64,000 bases of DNA from Formosa sp. L2A11 (GTDB lineage Bacteria; Bacteroidota; Bacteroidia; Flavobacteriales; Flavobacteriaceae), in assembly GCF_009796865.1 (NCBI RefSeq), contig NZ_CP047028.1, forward strand, positions 1,860,001-1,924,000, read 5' to 3'. Of the stretch, positions 8,917 to 18,747 are shown in pieces; the stretch's first letter is position 1; each line of letters opens with the position of its first letter. A program made the translations under genes and the position numbers. A model generated the notes under the pieces. It was given only the letters and a program-made list of their open reading frames with translations. It did no database searches and was not told the origin of the DNA.

Positions 8917-9673
8917 AGTTTATAAAGATACCTTGTGTTTTCATACTTGAAATATTATCTGTCCATGGGCTAGGACCTTTAGAAGGATCATCGGGAACTA
9001 ATTCATCACTTAAAGCAAACACCCCACGAATTGAGGGTGTAAATTTAAAGTATTCAAGATAAAAATCTATACCAGCACCTATTTCATAATAATAGGTGTT
9101 TTTTTTCATTCTAAACTGGCCACTATTGTTGTCGTCCTCATTATCCTCGTTACTATTTAGGTTTAGAGACATTGATAGACCTCCAACAATAAACGGCTTA
9201 AAATTATTTATACGTTTAGCCGAAAATTTAATTAATAAAGGTAAGTGTACATACGTAGATTTTAGTTCGCGTTCTAATACATTATCCGTGTCTGCTATAA
9301 AATCGTAATCAGCATAACCATCGTAACCACTAAAATAATTTTTGTTATAATGTAGCGTTCTACTCGATATAAATAATCCAGGTTCAAAACGTAAATCGAA
9401 ATAATCATTAATCCTCATATTTCCTAAAAGACCAACACTAAAACCAAAGCCTTTATCTATCTGGATTTCTGTGACATCTTGCCCCGTTTCATCGTAGATT
9501 TTATCTTTATATTCAAAATTTAACCCATAATTATTAAGCCCTAGAAAATAACCGTAACTAAATCGGTCTTTATCAAAGTTTTCATTATTTAAAATTTGTT
9601 CGCCAGTAAAAAGTTGAGCTATACTAGATTGTGAAATCAAGATAAAAAATAGAATTACAACTAATTTTTTCAT
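8903..9673 (-). CDS. porT: PorT/SprT-like type IX secretion outer-membrane protein
   Basis: PorT (SprT in Flavobacterium) is an outer-membrane beta-barrel protein needed for type IX secretion and, in gliding species, motility. I start the gene at the ATG complementary to 9671-9673, which gives a classic signal peptide (MKKLVVILFFILISQSSIAQ) and 256 residues; the longer open frame adds 25 unlikely residues that overlap the upstream gene. The rest has the alternating pattern of a small barrel (GYFLGLNNYGLNFEY, LRFEPGLFISSRTLHY, YYEIGAGIDFYLEYFKFTPSIRG) and ends in an aromatic strand (GIFINFTFQ). One base separates it from the upstream menaquinone methyltransferase, an arrangement common in this family of bacteria. 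The assignment rests on family resemblance and this neighbour. Confidence 0.82.
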   Translation of the reverse strand: MKKLVVILFFILISQSSIAQLFTGEQILNNENFDKDRFSYGYFLGLNNYGLNFEYKDKIYDETGQDVTEIQIDKGFGFSVGLLGNMRINDYFDLRFEPGLFISSRTLHYNKNYFSGYDGYADYDFIADTDNVLERELKSTYVHLPLLIKFSAKRINNFKPFIVGGLSMSLNLNSNEDNEDDNNSGQFRMKKNTYYYEIGAGIDFYLEYFKFTPSIRGVFALSDELVPDDPSKGPSPWTDNISSMKTQGIFINFTFQ

Positions 9674-9674
9674 A

Positions 9675-10403
9675 TTACTGTTTAGATGATTTGTAAATAG
9701 TAGCAACTCCAAATGTTTGCGGAAACGCCTCAACATTAATAAACCCAATTTTCTTTAAAATATTGTTCAAAGCTTCTCCGTGAGGAAATACAGCAGCAGA
9801 ATCGCTTAAATATTTATAGGCGCTTTTGTCTTTAGAGAACAGTTTACCTATTGTAGGCATAATGTGATTTGTGTACAATTTGTAGCCTTGTTTAAAAGGT
9901 GTTTTTACAGGAACAGATGTTTCTAAAATTACAAAAATCCCGTTTGGTTTTAATACACGAAGAATTTCTGCAAGACCTTTTTCAAGAGTTTCAAAATTTC
10001 GTACTCCAAAAGCAACAGTAATAGCATCGAAGCTGTTGTCTTCAAACGGCATATTTTCAGAATCGCCCAAAATCATTTCAATGGTACCTTCTAATTTTTT
10101 TGCTTTAATTTTTTGTTTTCCAACATCAAGCATTCCAGGACTAATGTCTAATCCTATAATCTTTTCAGCGTTAGTTTCAGCTAAGTTTATTGCTAAATCT
10201 CCAGTTCCTGTAGCAATATCTAATACAGAATTAGGATTGGTGTTTTTAACAAGCTCTACCACTTTTTTACGCCATTTAATGTCTATTCCAAAAGAAATTA
10301 CACGATTTAAATCGTCGTAAGTGCCTGAAATATTATCAAACATTTTAGTGACTTGTTCTTTTTTACCTAAGTCGCTGTCTTTATATGGATTTACTTTTAT
10401 CAA
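9675..10403 (-). CDS. ubiE: Demethylmenaquinone C-methyltransferase (UbiE/MenG)
   Basis: The enzyme methylates demethylmenaquinone, the last step of menaquinone synthesis, using S-adenosylmethionine. The 242-residue product has the UbiE signatures [20 protein letters not shown], the SAM-binding [12 protein letters not shown], the acidic [18 protein letters not shown] segment, and [17 protein letters not shown]. In this lineage menaquinone is the electron acceptor for Nqr, encoded further along the window. The gene is the first of a two-gene unit with the PorT-like gene. The start at 10403 gives the normal N-terminus [18 protein letters not shown]. Confidence 0.95.
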   Translation of the reverse strand: MIKVNPYKDSDLGKKEQVTKMFDNISGTYDDLNRVISFGIDIKWRKKVVELVKNTNPNSVLDIATGTGDLAINLAETNAEKIIGLDISPGMLDVGKQKIKAKKLEGTIEMILGDSENMPFEDNSFDAITVAFGVRNFETLEKGLAEILRVLKPNGIFVILETSVPVKTPFKQGYKLYTNHIMPTIGKLFSKDKSAYKYLSDSAAVFPHGEALNNILKKIGFINVEAFPQTFGVATIYKSSKQ

Positions 10404-10507
10404 ATCAGAAATTTTTAGGCAAATATAAGTTATTCGGCATGTATTAGGAAACTTGGAAACAAATAATTATATTAATTGCAAAAGTCTACATAAAATATAA
10501 ATTCGAT

Positions 10508-10515
10508 TATATTTG
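10508..10515 (+). promoter_or_regulatory. Candidate -7 box for trkAH
   Basis: TATATTTG fits TAnnTTTG and gives a leader of about 20 bases before the trkA ATG at 10541. No well-spaced -33 TTG. Confidence 0.45.
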
Positions 10516-10540
10516 TTTTACTTTTTACAACATACCACAC

Positions 10541-11890
10541 ATGAAAATTATCATTGCAGGCGCTGGTGAAGTTGGATTTCATTTAGCTAAACTTTTATCT
10601 TATGAAGCTCAAGAAATTACATTAATAGATGTAAATAAAGAGAGTTTAACAAATGCAGATACGCATTTAGATATTAAGGTAATTAAAGGGGATTCTACTT
10701 CTATTTCTATTTTAAAGGATGCACGAGTGTCTGAAAGTGATCTTGTTATAGCTGTAACATCTTCTGAAACTACAAATATTACAGTTTGTGTTTTAGCAAA
10801 GCAACTTGGTGCAAAGAAAACCATTGCACGAATTTCTAATACAGAATTTATAAATCATAAAGATGAAGTTGGGTTTACCAAATTTGGAATTGATGAATTA
10901 ATTTCTCCAGAGGCTTTAGCGGCTTCAGAAATTAAGTTGTTGTTAGATCAATCTGCTTTTAATGATAGTTACGAATTTGAAGAAGGAGCGTTAACTATGG
11001 TGGGTTTAAACTTATCTAGTAGAATGACTTTTGTGGGGAAAACAGTAAAAGAAGCTGCCGAAATTTTTCCAGAAATACGCTTTGTACCTATAGCAATTCA
11101 ACGTTTTGGAACACAATATACAATTATTCCTAGAGGAGATACCGTATTTAAACAGGGAGATAATGTAGTGTTTATTACTGCTGAAGGTGGTGCTGAAGAA
11201 CTTTGCCGACTTACTGGTAAAACGTATACCGAAGTTAAAAATGTAATGATTTTAGGCGGAAGTAAAATAGGTTTTAAAGCTGCCAGAGATTTAAGTAACT
11301 CGTCTACAAGTGTGAAGTTGATTGAAAAAGATAAAGAACGCGCTTTCGATCTTGCCGATGAATTACCAAAAGTTTTAGTAATTAATGGAGACGGACGTAA
11401 TGTAGATTTGCTAGAAGAAGAAAATCTTAGTGAAATGGATGCCTTTATTGCTGTTACAGGAAATTCTGAAACAAATATTATGTCTTGTTTAGTCGCAAAA
11501 TCTAAAGGTGTAAGAAAGACAATTGCTTTAGTAGAGAATATGGATTATTTCGAGTTGTCTCAATCTATAGGTATCGATACACTTATTAATAAAAAGCTTT
11601 TAGCTGCCAATAATATTTTTAGATACATTAGAAAAGGAGAGGTTGTGGCAATGACCAAACTGAATAATATGAATGCAGAATTGTTAGAGTTTAAAGTAAA
11701 GGCTAAATCTAAAATCTGTAATAAATTAATTAAAGAAATAGATTTTCCGCGTTCAGCAATTATTGGTGGTATTATTAGAGACGATAATGGTATTATTGCA
11801 CTTGGAGATTTTAGAATTTCTGAAGGCGATCGTGTCGTTGTATGTTCTTTACCACAATCTATTAAGCAAGTAGAAAAACTCTTTCTCTAA
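10541..11890 (+). CDS. trkA: Trk system potassium uptake regulator TrkA
   Basis: TrkA is the cytoplasmic nucleotide-gated ring that controls the K+ channel-like subunit TrkH. The 449-residue protein shows two RCK units in tandem. The first starts with the NAD-binding loop IIAGAGEVGFHLAKLL and is followed by a TrkA-C domain (MVGLNLSSRMTFVGKTVKEAA). The second starts with MILGGSKIGFKAARDL and ends in another TrkA-C domain (AIIGGIIRDDNGIIALGDFRI). This duplicated architecture is that of E. coli TrkA. trkH begins 3 bases after the stop, so the two form an operon. Confidence 0.95.
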   Translation: MKIIIAGAGEVGFHLAKLLSYEAQEITLIDVNKESLTNADTHLDIKVIKGDSTSISILKDARVSESDLVIAVTSSETTNITVCVLAKQLGAKKTIARISNTEFINHKDEVGFTKFGIDELISPEALAASEIKLLLDQSAFNDSYEFEEGALTMVGLNLSSRMTFVGKTVKEAAEIFPEIRFVPIAIQRFGTQYTIIPRGDTVFKQGDNVVFITAEGGAEELCRLTGKTYTEVKNVMILGGSKIGFKAARDLSNSSTSVKLIEKDKERAFDLADELPKVLVINGDGRNVDLLEEENLSEMDAFIAVTGNSETNIMSCLVAKSKGVRKTIALVENMDYFELSQSIGIDTLINKKLLAANNIFRYIRKGEVVAMTKLNNMNAELLEFKVKAKSKICNKLIKEIDFPRSAIIGGIIRDDNGIIALGDFRISEGDRVVVCSLPQSIKQVEKLFL

Positions 11891-11893
11891 CAG

Positions 11894-13387
11894 ATGAAAT
11901 TAAATCATAAAATTATTTTTTATTTCTTAGGGTCGCTATTGTTATTCAATGGTGGTTTTATATTGTTGTCGGCTATTGTGAGTTTGTTTTATAGCGATGG
12001 TGATACTATTAAATTACTTATTTCAGGATTTATTCCTATTGCTTTAGGTGTAATTGTAATGTATAGTACCCGAGATCATAAAAAAGAAATAAATAAACGA
12101 GAAGGGTATATTATTGTCACCTTTGGTTGGTTAATTATGACTTTGTCTGGTACGTTACCTTACATTATAACGCAAAGTATTCCAAACTTTACTGATGCCT
12201 TTTTCGAGACCATGTCTGGATATACAACAACAGGATCTTCTATTTTACATGATATTGAGGCCATTCCGCATGGTGTCTTATTCTGGAGAAGTTTAACACA
12301 TTGGATAGGAGGAATGGGGATTATAGTATTGGCAATAGCTATACTTCCGTTATTAGGAATAGGAGGGATGCAGTTATTCGCTGCTGAAGCACCTGGACCA
12401 AGTGGAGATAAATTACACCCAAGAATTACAGATACCGCGAAACGCTTGTGGTTAATTTATTTTGGTTATACAGTTGCCGAAACCATATTATTGTGGGTAG
12501 CCGGAATGACTTTTTTCGATGCCATTAATCATGCGTTAGCAACCTTGTCTACAGGTGGTTTTTCTACTAAAAATGCAAGTGTAGCCTATTGGAATCATCA
12601 ACCAATTATACAATATATAATTATTGTTTTTATGTATCTGGCTGGTGCTAATTTTGTACTTAGCTATTTTGCGTTTAAAGGGAGAGTTCAAAAAATTTTA
12701 AAAGATGAAGAATTTAAACTGTACACTATATTTATAGCCATTTTTACAATAATTGTAGCTTCTATTATCTATTTTAGAGCAGATTTAGCCGTGTCTAGTA
12801 TATCGCACCCAATGGTTTGGGGACAAGCAGAAAGCGCATTTAGGCATGCCTTATTCCAGGTTTTATCTATTATAACAACTACAGGTTTTGTTTCAGCAGA
12901 TTATACGTTATGGACACACTTTTTGGTGGTATTTTTCTTTGGTTTAATGTTTTTAGGAGGCTCTGCAGGAAGTACATCTGGAGGTGTAAAAGTGGTGAGA
13001 CACCTAATTATGATTAAAAACGGATTCATGGAGTTTAAACGTTCGCTTCATCCTAACGCAGTATTGCCTGTGCGCTATAATAATAAAGCCGTTTCAGGAG
13101 AAATTGTATTTAATGTTTTAGCTTTTTTTATACTATATATGTTGTCCTTTATTATTGGAGCCTTAGTGTTTTCTATGCTTGGTATTAATTTTGAATCTGC
13201 AGTAGGTTTGTCGGCTTCAAGTTTAGGTAACGTTGGTCCTGCTTTAGGGAATTTTGGTCCCGTTACAAATTATGCTGCTTTGCCAGCATTTGGAAAATGG
13301 TGGTGTAGTTTTTTAATGCTTATTGGACGTTTAGAATTGTTTACTGTTTTAGTATTACTAACTCCGTTCTTTTGGAGAAATAGATAG
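11894..13387 (+). CDS. trkH: Trk potassium uptake membrane subunit TrkH
   Basis: TrkH forms the K+-conducting pore of the Trk system. The 497-residue protein is strongly hydrophobic and has the four pore-loop repeats of the family with filter-like Gly residues: YTTTGSSIL, ALATLSTGGFST, IITTTGFVSADY and SASSLGNVGPALG. The segment GLMFLGGSAGSTSGGVKVVR is the conserved intramembrane loop region. It is translated directly after trkA. Confidence 0.95.
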   Translation: MKLNHKIIFYFLGSLLLFNGGFILLSAIVSLFYSDGDTIKLLISGFIPIALGVIVMYSTRDHKKEINKREGYIIVTFGWLIMTLSGTLPYIITQSIPNFTDAFFETMSGYTTTGSSILHDIEAIPHGVLFWRSLTHWIGGMGIIVLAIAILPLLGIGGMQLFAAEAPGPSGDKLHPRITDTAKRLWLIYFGYTVAETILLWVAGMTFFDAINHALATLSTGGFSTKNASVAYWNHQPIIQYIIIVFMYLAGANFVLSYFAFKGRVQKILKDEEFKLYTIFIAIFTIIVASIIYFRADLAVSSISHPMVWGQAESAFRHALFQVLSIITTTGFVSADYTLWTHFLVVFFFGLMFLGGSAGSTSGGVKVVRHLIMIKNGFMEFKRSLHPNAVLPVRYNNKAVSGEIVFNVLAFFILYMLSFIIGALVFSMLGINFESAVGLSASSLGNVGPALGNFGPVTNYAALPAFGKWWCSFLMLIGRLELFTVLVLLTPFFWRNR

Positions 13388-13445
13388 CGTTTTTTTAAAA
13401 TAGACTGAAGCTTAATTGTATAGAGTAGATAATCCTTAAGTGGTT

Positions 13446-14171
13446 TTACATTAGTCTTATTAAGAAGTTCATGACATTAATTATATTATGACCTAGTATT
13501 GGTAAAAGTAAATTACCAGAATATTTTCTTAAAAGACCAAGCGCTAATGATGATATTAATGTTAGATACATGATTGTAGCGATGTCATAATTAATCTCAA
13601 ACGATTCGGTTAATATAATTCCATGAGCTACTCCAAATAATACGGTTACAATTACAAAACTCCAACTAAATGATACGCCATTAATTACTTTAGAAGAAAC
13701 AAAAGCTTTATTTAATAGCCATAAGTAAATACCTCTAAATAGAATCTCTTCGGTTAATCCGGGCATTGTTGCTTGAAATAAAAAAGATTCTAAATTAAAT
13801 TCACCACCTTTTGGGAATACTAAATATTTAAAAGCGAAATCAAATATTAAAAAGCCTAGAAATATTAAAATACCGAATTTTATTTTAGAATTAAATTTTG
13901 TTGTAAATCCTATGTCCTTTCTTATTTCTTTAGATTGAAATAGTATAAAGCCTAGACTTAATATTAAGCTTAAAAACTTACCATCCCAATTCCAATTTAA
14001 GTTTGGTAAAAAAGTGTCAATAAAATCTAAAGAATTTAAGTAGTTGTCAAATAGAAAATAAATAACAAATATTAAAAGGTATTTGAAATTCGTTCTTTCA
14101 GATTTAAAATGAGCAATAATTAGTATTGGAGTAATTATAACTAGCCATAAAAGAGGAGTCCATATTGACAT
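13446..14171 (-). CDS. CPBP-family intramembrane glutamic protease
   Basis: The product belongs to the CPBP (CAAX protease and bacteriocin-processing, Abi) family of membrane proteases. The 241 residues form about seven hydrophobic segments. The catalytic motifs are visible: EEILFR with Glu141, Glu142 and Arg146, then FGVAHG with His183, and LGHNIIN with His228 and Asn229. The substrate cannot be told from sequence; family members process prenylated proteins or peptides, or act in stress and immunity. The gene stands alone, convergent with trkH. Confidence 0.85.
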   Translation of the reverse strand: MSIWTPLLWLVIITPILIIAHFKSERTNFKYLLIFVIYFLFDNYLNSLDFIDTFLPNLNWNWDGKFLSLILSLGFILFQSKEIRKDIGFTTKFNSKIKFGILIFLGFLIFDFAFKYLVFPKGGEFNLESFLFQATMPGLTEEILFRGIYLWLLNKAFVSSKVINGVSFSWSFVIVTVLFGVAHGIILTESFEINYDIATIMYLTLISSLALGLLRKYSGNLLLPILGHNIINVMNFLIRLM

Positions 14172-14251
14172 AAAATAGAGTGTGTTGGTTTTCTATTATG
14201 ACGAGCTACCTTTAAGTTTGTTACAATCTCTATTTCTTAACTTATAGATAT

Positions 14252-14284
14252 AAAAAAAGCCACTATCGTAAAATAGTGGCTTTT
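14252..14284 (-). terminator. Terminator of the desaturase-aminotransferase unit
   Basis: Perfect 12-bp stem AAAAGCCACTAT (14255-14266) with its complement (14273-14284) around CGTAAA, then seven T on the minus strand. It lies 24 bases after the aminotransferase stop. Confidence 0.8.
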
Positions 14285-14308
14285 GTAATAATATGGAATA
14301 CGTTATAA

Positions 14309-15496
14309 TTAAGCAGTTACTGCGTCTTTAATACGTTTTAAAGCTTCTTTAATAGTGTCTTGAGACGCTGCGTAAGAAATACGGATACAGTTAGAGTTTC
14401 CGAATGCTTCTCCTGTTACAGTTGCTACGTGCGCTTCTTCTAATAAATATAAAGAGAAGTCTGTTGCATTGTTTATTGTTTTTCCTCTTAAAGTTTTTCC
14501 GAAGTATTCAGAAACATTAGGGAATACATAAAAAGCACCTTCAGGAATATTTGTTTTAAACCCGTCGATGTCGTTTAATAAATCTAAAATTAAATCACGT
14601 CTAACTTTAAATTCATCTACCATAAATTGGATACGTTCTGGAGATTCGTTTAATGCTGTAATTGTAGCACGTTGTGCAATACAGTTTGTTCCAGAAGTAA
14701 TTTGTCCTTGCATTTTAGTACATGCCTTAGCAATCCAATCTGGAGCACCAATATATCCAACTCTCCAACCTGTCATTGCAAAAGCTTTTGCAACACCATT
14801 TACAGTAATTGTACGGTCGAACATACTTGGAATAGCAGCAAAACTAAAGTGTTTTGTACCGTAGTTTATGTGTTCGTAAATTTCGTCTGAAAGGATAAAA
14901 ATATTTGGATATTTTTCTAAAACTTCAGCCAAAGCACGGTATTCTGCTTCTGTGTAAATTGTTCCACTTGGGTTATTAGGCGAGTTAAAGAATACCATTT
15001 TCGTTTTAGGAGTAATGGCAGCTTCTAACTGTGCTGGCGTAATTTTAAAATCATCTTCAATAGATGAAGGGATTTCTTTATAAGTCGCTTCACATAACGT
15101 TGCAATTGCAGAATAGCTTACCCAGTATGGTGCAGGTAATAATACTTCGTCTCCAGGGTTTAATAGAACCTGAGCCACATTTGCAATAGATTGTTTTGCT
15201 CCTGTAGAGACAACAATTTGTGCAGGTGTGTATGTTAAGTTGTTATCGCGTTTAAACTTTGTAATAACCGCCTCTTTTAATTCTACATAACCGTCTACTG
15301 GAGAGTAAGAATTATAGTTGTCGTTTATTGCTTGAATAGCAGCGTCTTTAATATAATCAGGCGTGTTAAAGTCAGGCTCTCCTAAACTTAATCCGATAAT
15401 ATCAATACCTTGAGTTTTTAATTCTCTTGCTTTTGCTGCCATGGCTAATGTTGCCGATGCAGGCAGACTTGTAATTCTGTCTGAAAGTGGATTCAT
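14309..15496 (-). CDS. aspC: Class I aminotransferase, aspartate aminotransferase type
   Basis: This is a PLP-dependent fold-type I aminotransferase of the Igamma (AspC/thermophile) group, most likely transferring the amino group of aspartate to 2-oxoglutarate. Its 395 residues carry GLSLGEPDFNTP at the N-terminus, the PLP-phosphate region STGAKQSIANV, the cofactor-binding NSPNNPSGTIY and SDEIYEHINY, the Schiff-base Lys in NGVAKAFAMTGWRVGY, and the carboxylate-binding Arg in CIRISYA. It starts 13 bases after the desaturase stop and ends at a strong terminator. Aromatic or alanine aminotransferase activity cannot be excluded. Confidence 0.88.
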   Translation of the reverse strand: MNPLSDRITSLPASATLAMAAKARELKTQGIDIIGLSLGEPDFNTPDYIKDAAIQAINDNYNSYSPVDGYVELKEAVITKFKRDNNLTYTPAQIVVSTGAKQSIANVAQVLLNPGDEVLLPAPYWVSYSAIATLCEATYKEIPSSIEDDFKITPAQLEAAITPKTKMVFFNSPNNPSGTIYTEAEYRALAEVLEKYPNIFILSDEIYEHINYGTKHFSFAAIPSMFDRTITVNGVAKAFAMTGWRVGYIGAPDWIAKACTKMQGQITSGTNCIAQRATITALNESPERIQFMVDEFKVRRDLILDLLNDIDGFKTNIPEGAFYVFPNVSEYFGKTLRGKTINNATDFSLYLLEEAHVATVTGEAFGNSNCIRISYAASQDTIKEALKRIKDAVTA

Positions 15497-15509
15497 TTGT
15501 AATTAATGA

Positions 15510-16610
15510 TTAAGATTGTAAAGCTGGTTTTCTACCCATTTCACGTAAATAGTTAAAGTGAGCAGCAATAGCTTTACGGGTCGTTTTATATTCGTTATAT
15601 GGTAAATTAAATTCTGTAGCAGTTTCTTTCACTATTTTAGCAATTTTAGAATAGTGAATGTGGCTAATGTGAGGGAAAATATGATGTTCTACCTGATGAT
15701 TTAATCCTCCAGTATACCAATTTATAATTCTGCTTTTTGCTCCAAAATTAACAGTGGTTTTAAGTTGGTGAATGGCCCATGTGTTTTTCATTGTTCCATC
15801 TTCTTCAGGAAGTGGCATTTCTGCTTCTTCCATAACGTGTGCTAATTGAAAAACAACACTTAAAATTAACCCAGCAGTATAATGCATAATGAAGAATCCT
15901 AATAAGATTTTCCACCAAGAAAGTTCTAAAATTACCATAGGTAATACAATCCAAATGCTTACATAAATAAGTTTAGAGATTACCAATCTGCTGTAATTTG
16001 CTGTTTTGCTTGGAAATTTTCCATAAGATAGTTTACGTTTCATGTAACTTCTCATTTGTTTCCAATCTGTAGTAATAGCCCAGTTTATAGTTAATAAACC
16101 ATATAGTAAAACAGAATAGTATTGTTGAAATTTATGGTGCCATTTCCATTCAGAATGTCTAGAAAAACGCAATACACGTCCTGCTTCTAAATCTTCATCA
16201 TGTCCGTGAATATTTGTGTAGGTGTGGTGTAATACATTGTGTTGTACTTGCCAATTGTAAACATTGCCTGCAAGAATATATATACTACTTCCCATTAATC
16301 GGTTAACCCAGTCTTTATTAGAGAAGGCTCCGTGATTTCCATCGTGCATTACATTCATTCCAACTCCAGCCATACCAATTCCCATTACAATGGTTAGTAG
16401 TAATTGTGCCCATTGTGGGATGTTTGTTGTTAAAATTAAAAAGTAAGGCGCTAAAAATATGGTAAACATGATTATGGTTTTTACCCATAATTTCCAGTTA
16501 CCAGTTCGTTTAACATTGTTTTCTTTAAAATACTCATTAACGCGTTTGTTCAGTGTTCTAAAAAACTTAGCTGGATCCTGACGTGAAAATGATAATACTT
16601 GTTTATTCAT
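15510..16610 (-). CDS. Membrane fatty-acid (acyl) desaturase
   Basis: The product is a di-iron membrane desaturase of the delta-6-like acyl-lipid group; it would introduce a double bond in membrane fatty acids. It has the three His boxes: HDGNHG, HHTYTNIHGHDED and, near the C-terminus, QVEHHIFPHISH. Four hydrophobic segments lie between them. I use the ATG complementary to 16608-16610 (MNKQVLSFSRQDPAKFF, 366 residues) because the 7-residue upstream extension is atypical; the open frame runs to 16631. A -7 box lies upstream. The aminotransferase gene follows in the same direction. Confidence 0.9.
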   Translation of the reverse strand: MNKQVLSFSRQDPAKFFRTLNKRVNEYFKENNVKRTGNWKLWVKTIIMFTIFLAPYFLILTTNIPQWAQLLLTIVMGIGMAGVGMNVMHDGNHGAFSNKDWVNRLMGSSIYILAGNVYNWQVQHNVLHHTYTNIHGHDEDLEAGRVLRFSRHSEWKWHHKFQQYYSVLLYGLLTINWAITTDWKQMRSYMKRKLSYGKFPSKTANYSRLVISKLIYVSIWIVLPMVILELSWWKILLGFFIMHYTAGLILSVVFQLAHVMEEAEMPLPEEDGTMKNTWAIHQLKTTVNFGAKSRIINWYTGGLNHQVEHHIFPHISHIHYSKIAKIVKETATEFNLPYNEYKTTRKAIAAHFNYLREMGRKPALQS

Positions 16611-16657
16611 AAAATATTTATTTAACAGCAACTAAATTAGGAGGTTGCTATTTTGGA

Positions 16658-16665
16658 CAAATATA
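16658..16665 (-). promoter_or_regulatory. Candidate -7 box for the desaturase gene
   Basis: TATATTTG on the minus strand. A TTG at 16681-16683 is 15 bases upstream, slightly too close for a typical -33 box. Confidence 0.45.
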
Positions 16666-16746
16666 ATTAATAAAGCAGCGCAACTTATTATTTAAATCAT
16701 AAAAAAATGTTGTCAAATTGTATATTTTTACCAAAAATTAAATGAA

Positions 16747-17376
16747 ATGGACCTTATTTTAAAGTACTTCCCAGATTTAACAGACGATCAGATTTCTAAG
16801 TTTCAGAAATTAGAAAGTTTATATCAAGATTGGAATCTAAAAATTAACGTGGTGTCAAGAAAAGATATAGACGAATTGTATTTACGTCATGTATTACATT
16901 CTCTGGGTATTGCAAAATTAATTTCATTTAAAGATGGCACTAAATTAATGGATGTTGGTACTGGTGGAGGTTTTCCTGGTATTCCTTTAGCTATTCTATT
17001 TCCAGAATGTTCTTTTCATTTGGTAGATAGTATTGCTAAAAAACTGAAAGTAGTTTCTGATGTTGTTGAAGGTTTAGGTTTAACCAATGTAAAAGTTACA
17101 CACAGTCGTGTTGAGGAGATTAACGATAAGTATGATTTTATTGTAAGTCGTGCTGTTGCTGCTATGCCTACTTTTGTGTATTGGACTAAAGGAAAAATAG
17201 CCAAAGAACAACGAAATGACCTTAAAAATGGAATTATCTATCTTAAAGGAGGCGATTTAGAAGACGAACTTAAAGATTATAAGACCGCTACAATACATGA
17301 TTTAAGCGATTATTTTGAGGAAGATTTTTACGAAACTAAAAAAATTGTTCATCTTCCTCTTAAGTATAAAGGCTAA
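16747..17376 (+). CDS. rsmG: 16S rRNA (guanine-N7)-methyltransferase RsmG
   Basis: RsmG (GidB) methylates N7 of G527 in 16S rRNA. The 209-residue product has the family N-terminus (FQKLESLYQDWNLKINVVSRKD), the SAM-binding loop LMDVGTGGGFPGIPLAI, VDSIAKKLKVV, and DFIVSRAVAAMP. The length and motif order are normal. It is a single gene, divergent from the desaturase and convergent with the lactonase gene with a 2-base gap. Confidence 0.95.
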   Translation: MDLILKYFPDLTDDQISKFQKLESLYQDWNLKINVVSRKDIDELYLRHVLHSLGIAKLISFKDGTKLMDVGTGGGFPGIPLAILFPECSFHLVDSIAKKLKVVSDVVEGLGLTNVKVTHSRVEEINDKYDFIVSRAVAAMPTFVYWTKGKIAKEQRNDLKNGIIYLKGGDLEDELKDYKTATIHDLSDYFEEDFYETKKIVHLPLKYKG

Positions 17377-17378
17377 TA

Positions 17379-18512
17379 TTATTCAAATAAAATACAAGAC
17401 GGTGTTGGCGCTTTAATTTCATCGACAAATGTTAATAGCCCACTGTCTTGATCTCTTTTATACGATATTAAATTATCTGAATTTTTGTTTGCAACTACTA
17501 GAAAATCTTCATTTGGAGACAATGCAAAATTTCTAGGTGTTTTTCCTCGTGTAGATTCATATCCTATTGCTGTTAAGCTTCCATCTTTTTTATCAACTTT
17601 AAAAATAGTGATGCTGTTGTGTTCTCTATTAGAGGCGTATAGAAATTTACCATCTGACGAAATATGAATATCGGCACAATAAGCTTTGCCTGTGTAATCT
17701 TCAGGGAGAGTTGTTATGCTTTCTTTTGCTACATATTTTCCGTTAGCTAAACGTTCTACTTTAGTTATGGTGTTGTCTAATTCATTTATAACATAGATCC
17801 ATTTGTTATTGGGGTGAAATGTTAAATGTCTTGGTCCTGCACCTTCGGGCATAAGTAATGTGTCTTGTAAGTTGGCTTTAAGTTTATTTGTGTTCTTATC
17901 AATGTTATAAAACCATAAACTATTTGTGCCTAAGTCTACAGAAATAATATCGTCACTATTGGGAACAAAATATACAGAATGTGCATGTGGGCCTTCTTGT
18001 CTAGAGGTTGTGCCTTTTCCTAAATGTTGTTTTACATCTATTTTTGTACTTATAAAACCATTGTCTTCTAATTGTAAATGTGTAACCGTTCCGCTTCCGT
18101 AATTAGCGACAAGAATTGTATTGTCTTTATTAACAGTTATAAAGCATGGATTCATCCCGCCTGAAAACATTTCATTATTCAGCTTTAAAGAATCTGGAGT
18201 AATTTTAAACGACGTTATATTACCTTGATAAGGATCATTCTTATTTGCAGCGATGAGATGTTTTTTATCTGCTGAAAAACTTAAATAAGACGGGTTTTCT
18301 GTTATGGCTTGTAATCCTAAATTAGAGAAGGTTCCGTCTTTATGTAATTCATATTTATAAATGCCTTTGCTGTCTTTATTAGTGTAAGTACCAACGTAGA
18401 AAGGGAAGCTCTCTGTTTCTGTTTTGTTTTGTGTTTCTGGATTAGATTTTTTAGAGTTGCAACTAAAAAGAAGACACAGGGAAAGACCTAAAATGGATAA
18501 AAACGTTTTCAT
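17379..18512 (-). CDS. Lactonase-family seven-bladed beta-propeller lipoprotein
   Basis: The product belongs to the lactonase family (Pgl/YbhE-like, PF10282), whose best-known member hydrolyses 6-phosphogluconolactone. The 377 residues start with a lipoprotein signal ending LLFSC (Cys18), so the protein is exported and lipid-anchored. Known family motifs are present: PFYVGTYTNKDSKGIYKY, NPSYLSFSADKKHL, EGPHAHSVYF, GPRHLTFHPNNKWIYVINE and FLYASNREHNSI. An exported protein is unlikely to be the cytoplasmic pentose-phosphate enzyme; it may act on another lactone or sugar. I therefore give no gene symbol. Confidence 0.85.
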   Translation of the reverse strand: MKTFLSILGLSLCLLFSCNSKKSNPETQNKTETESFPFYVGTYTNKDSKGIYKYELHKDGTFSNLGLQAITENPSYLSFSADKKHLIAANKNDPYQGNITSFKITPDSLKLNNEMFSGGMNPCFITVNKDNTILVANYGSGTVTHLQLEDNGFISTKIDVKQHLGKGTTSRQEGPHAHSVYFVPNSDDIISVDLGTNSLWFYNIDKNTNKLKANLQDTLLMPEGAGPRHLTFHPNNKWIYVINELDNTITKVERLANGKYVAKESITTLPEDYTGKAYCADIHISSDGKFLYASNREHNSITIFKVDKKDGSLTAIGYESTRGKTPRNFALSPNEDFLVVANKNSDNLISYKRDQDSGLLTFVDEIKAPTPSCILFE

Positions 18513-18574
18513 GGGTTGGGTTAATTTGTTTGCACTACTAAAATAATAATAATTTCAATCAAGAAAAAATGAGA

Positions 18575-18606
18575 TAAAAAAACCTGTTTAAAAAATTAGA
18601 CAGGTT
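18575..18606 (-). terminator. Terminator after apaG (candidate)
   Basis: Stem AACCTGTTTA (18581-18590) with TAGACAGGTT (18597-18606), one G-U pair, followed on the minus strand by a T run. It lies 142 bases beyond the apaG stop. Confidence 0.5.
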
Positions 18607-18747
18607 AATATATTTATTCACCTAAAAATGGGTAACGGTAATAGTCGTGTTATAAAATCCTAAAAGCGTTAAATATTAGGCATTTTTAATTTTAAAAGAG
18701 AAGTATTGAAAGATTGATAAAATTTTACAAAATTAGAGTGAATGCCT

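Noticed and set aside
9674..9748. N-terminal extension of the PorT-like protein
   Set aside because: The extra 25 residues overlap the end of ubiE and precede a perfect signal peptide at the internal ATG.
13446..14171. CPBP protease gene as part of an abortive-infection or bacteriocin system
   Set aside because: It stands alone with no bacteriocin, toxin or transporter gene nearby, so family membership alone does not support such a role.
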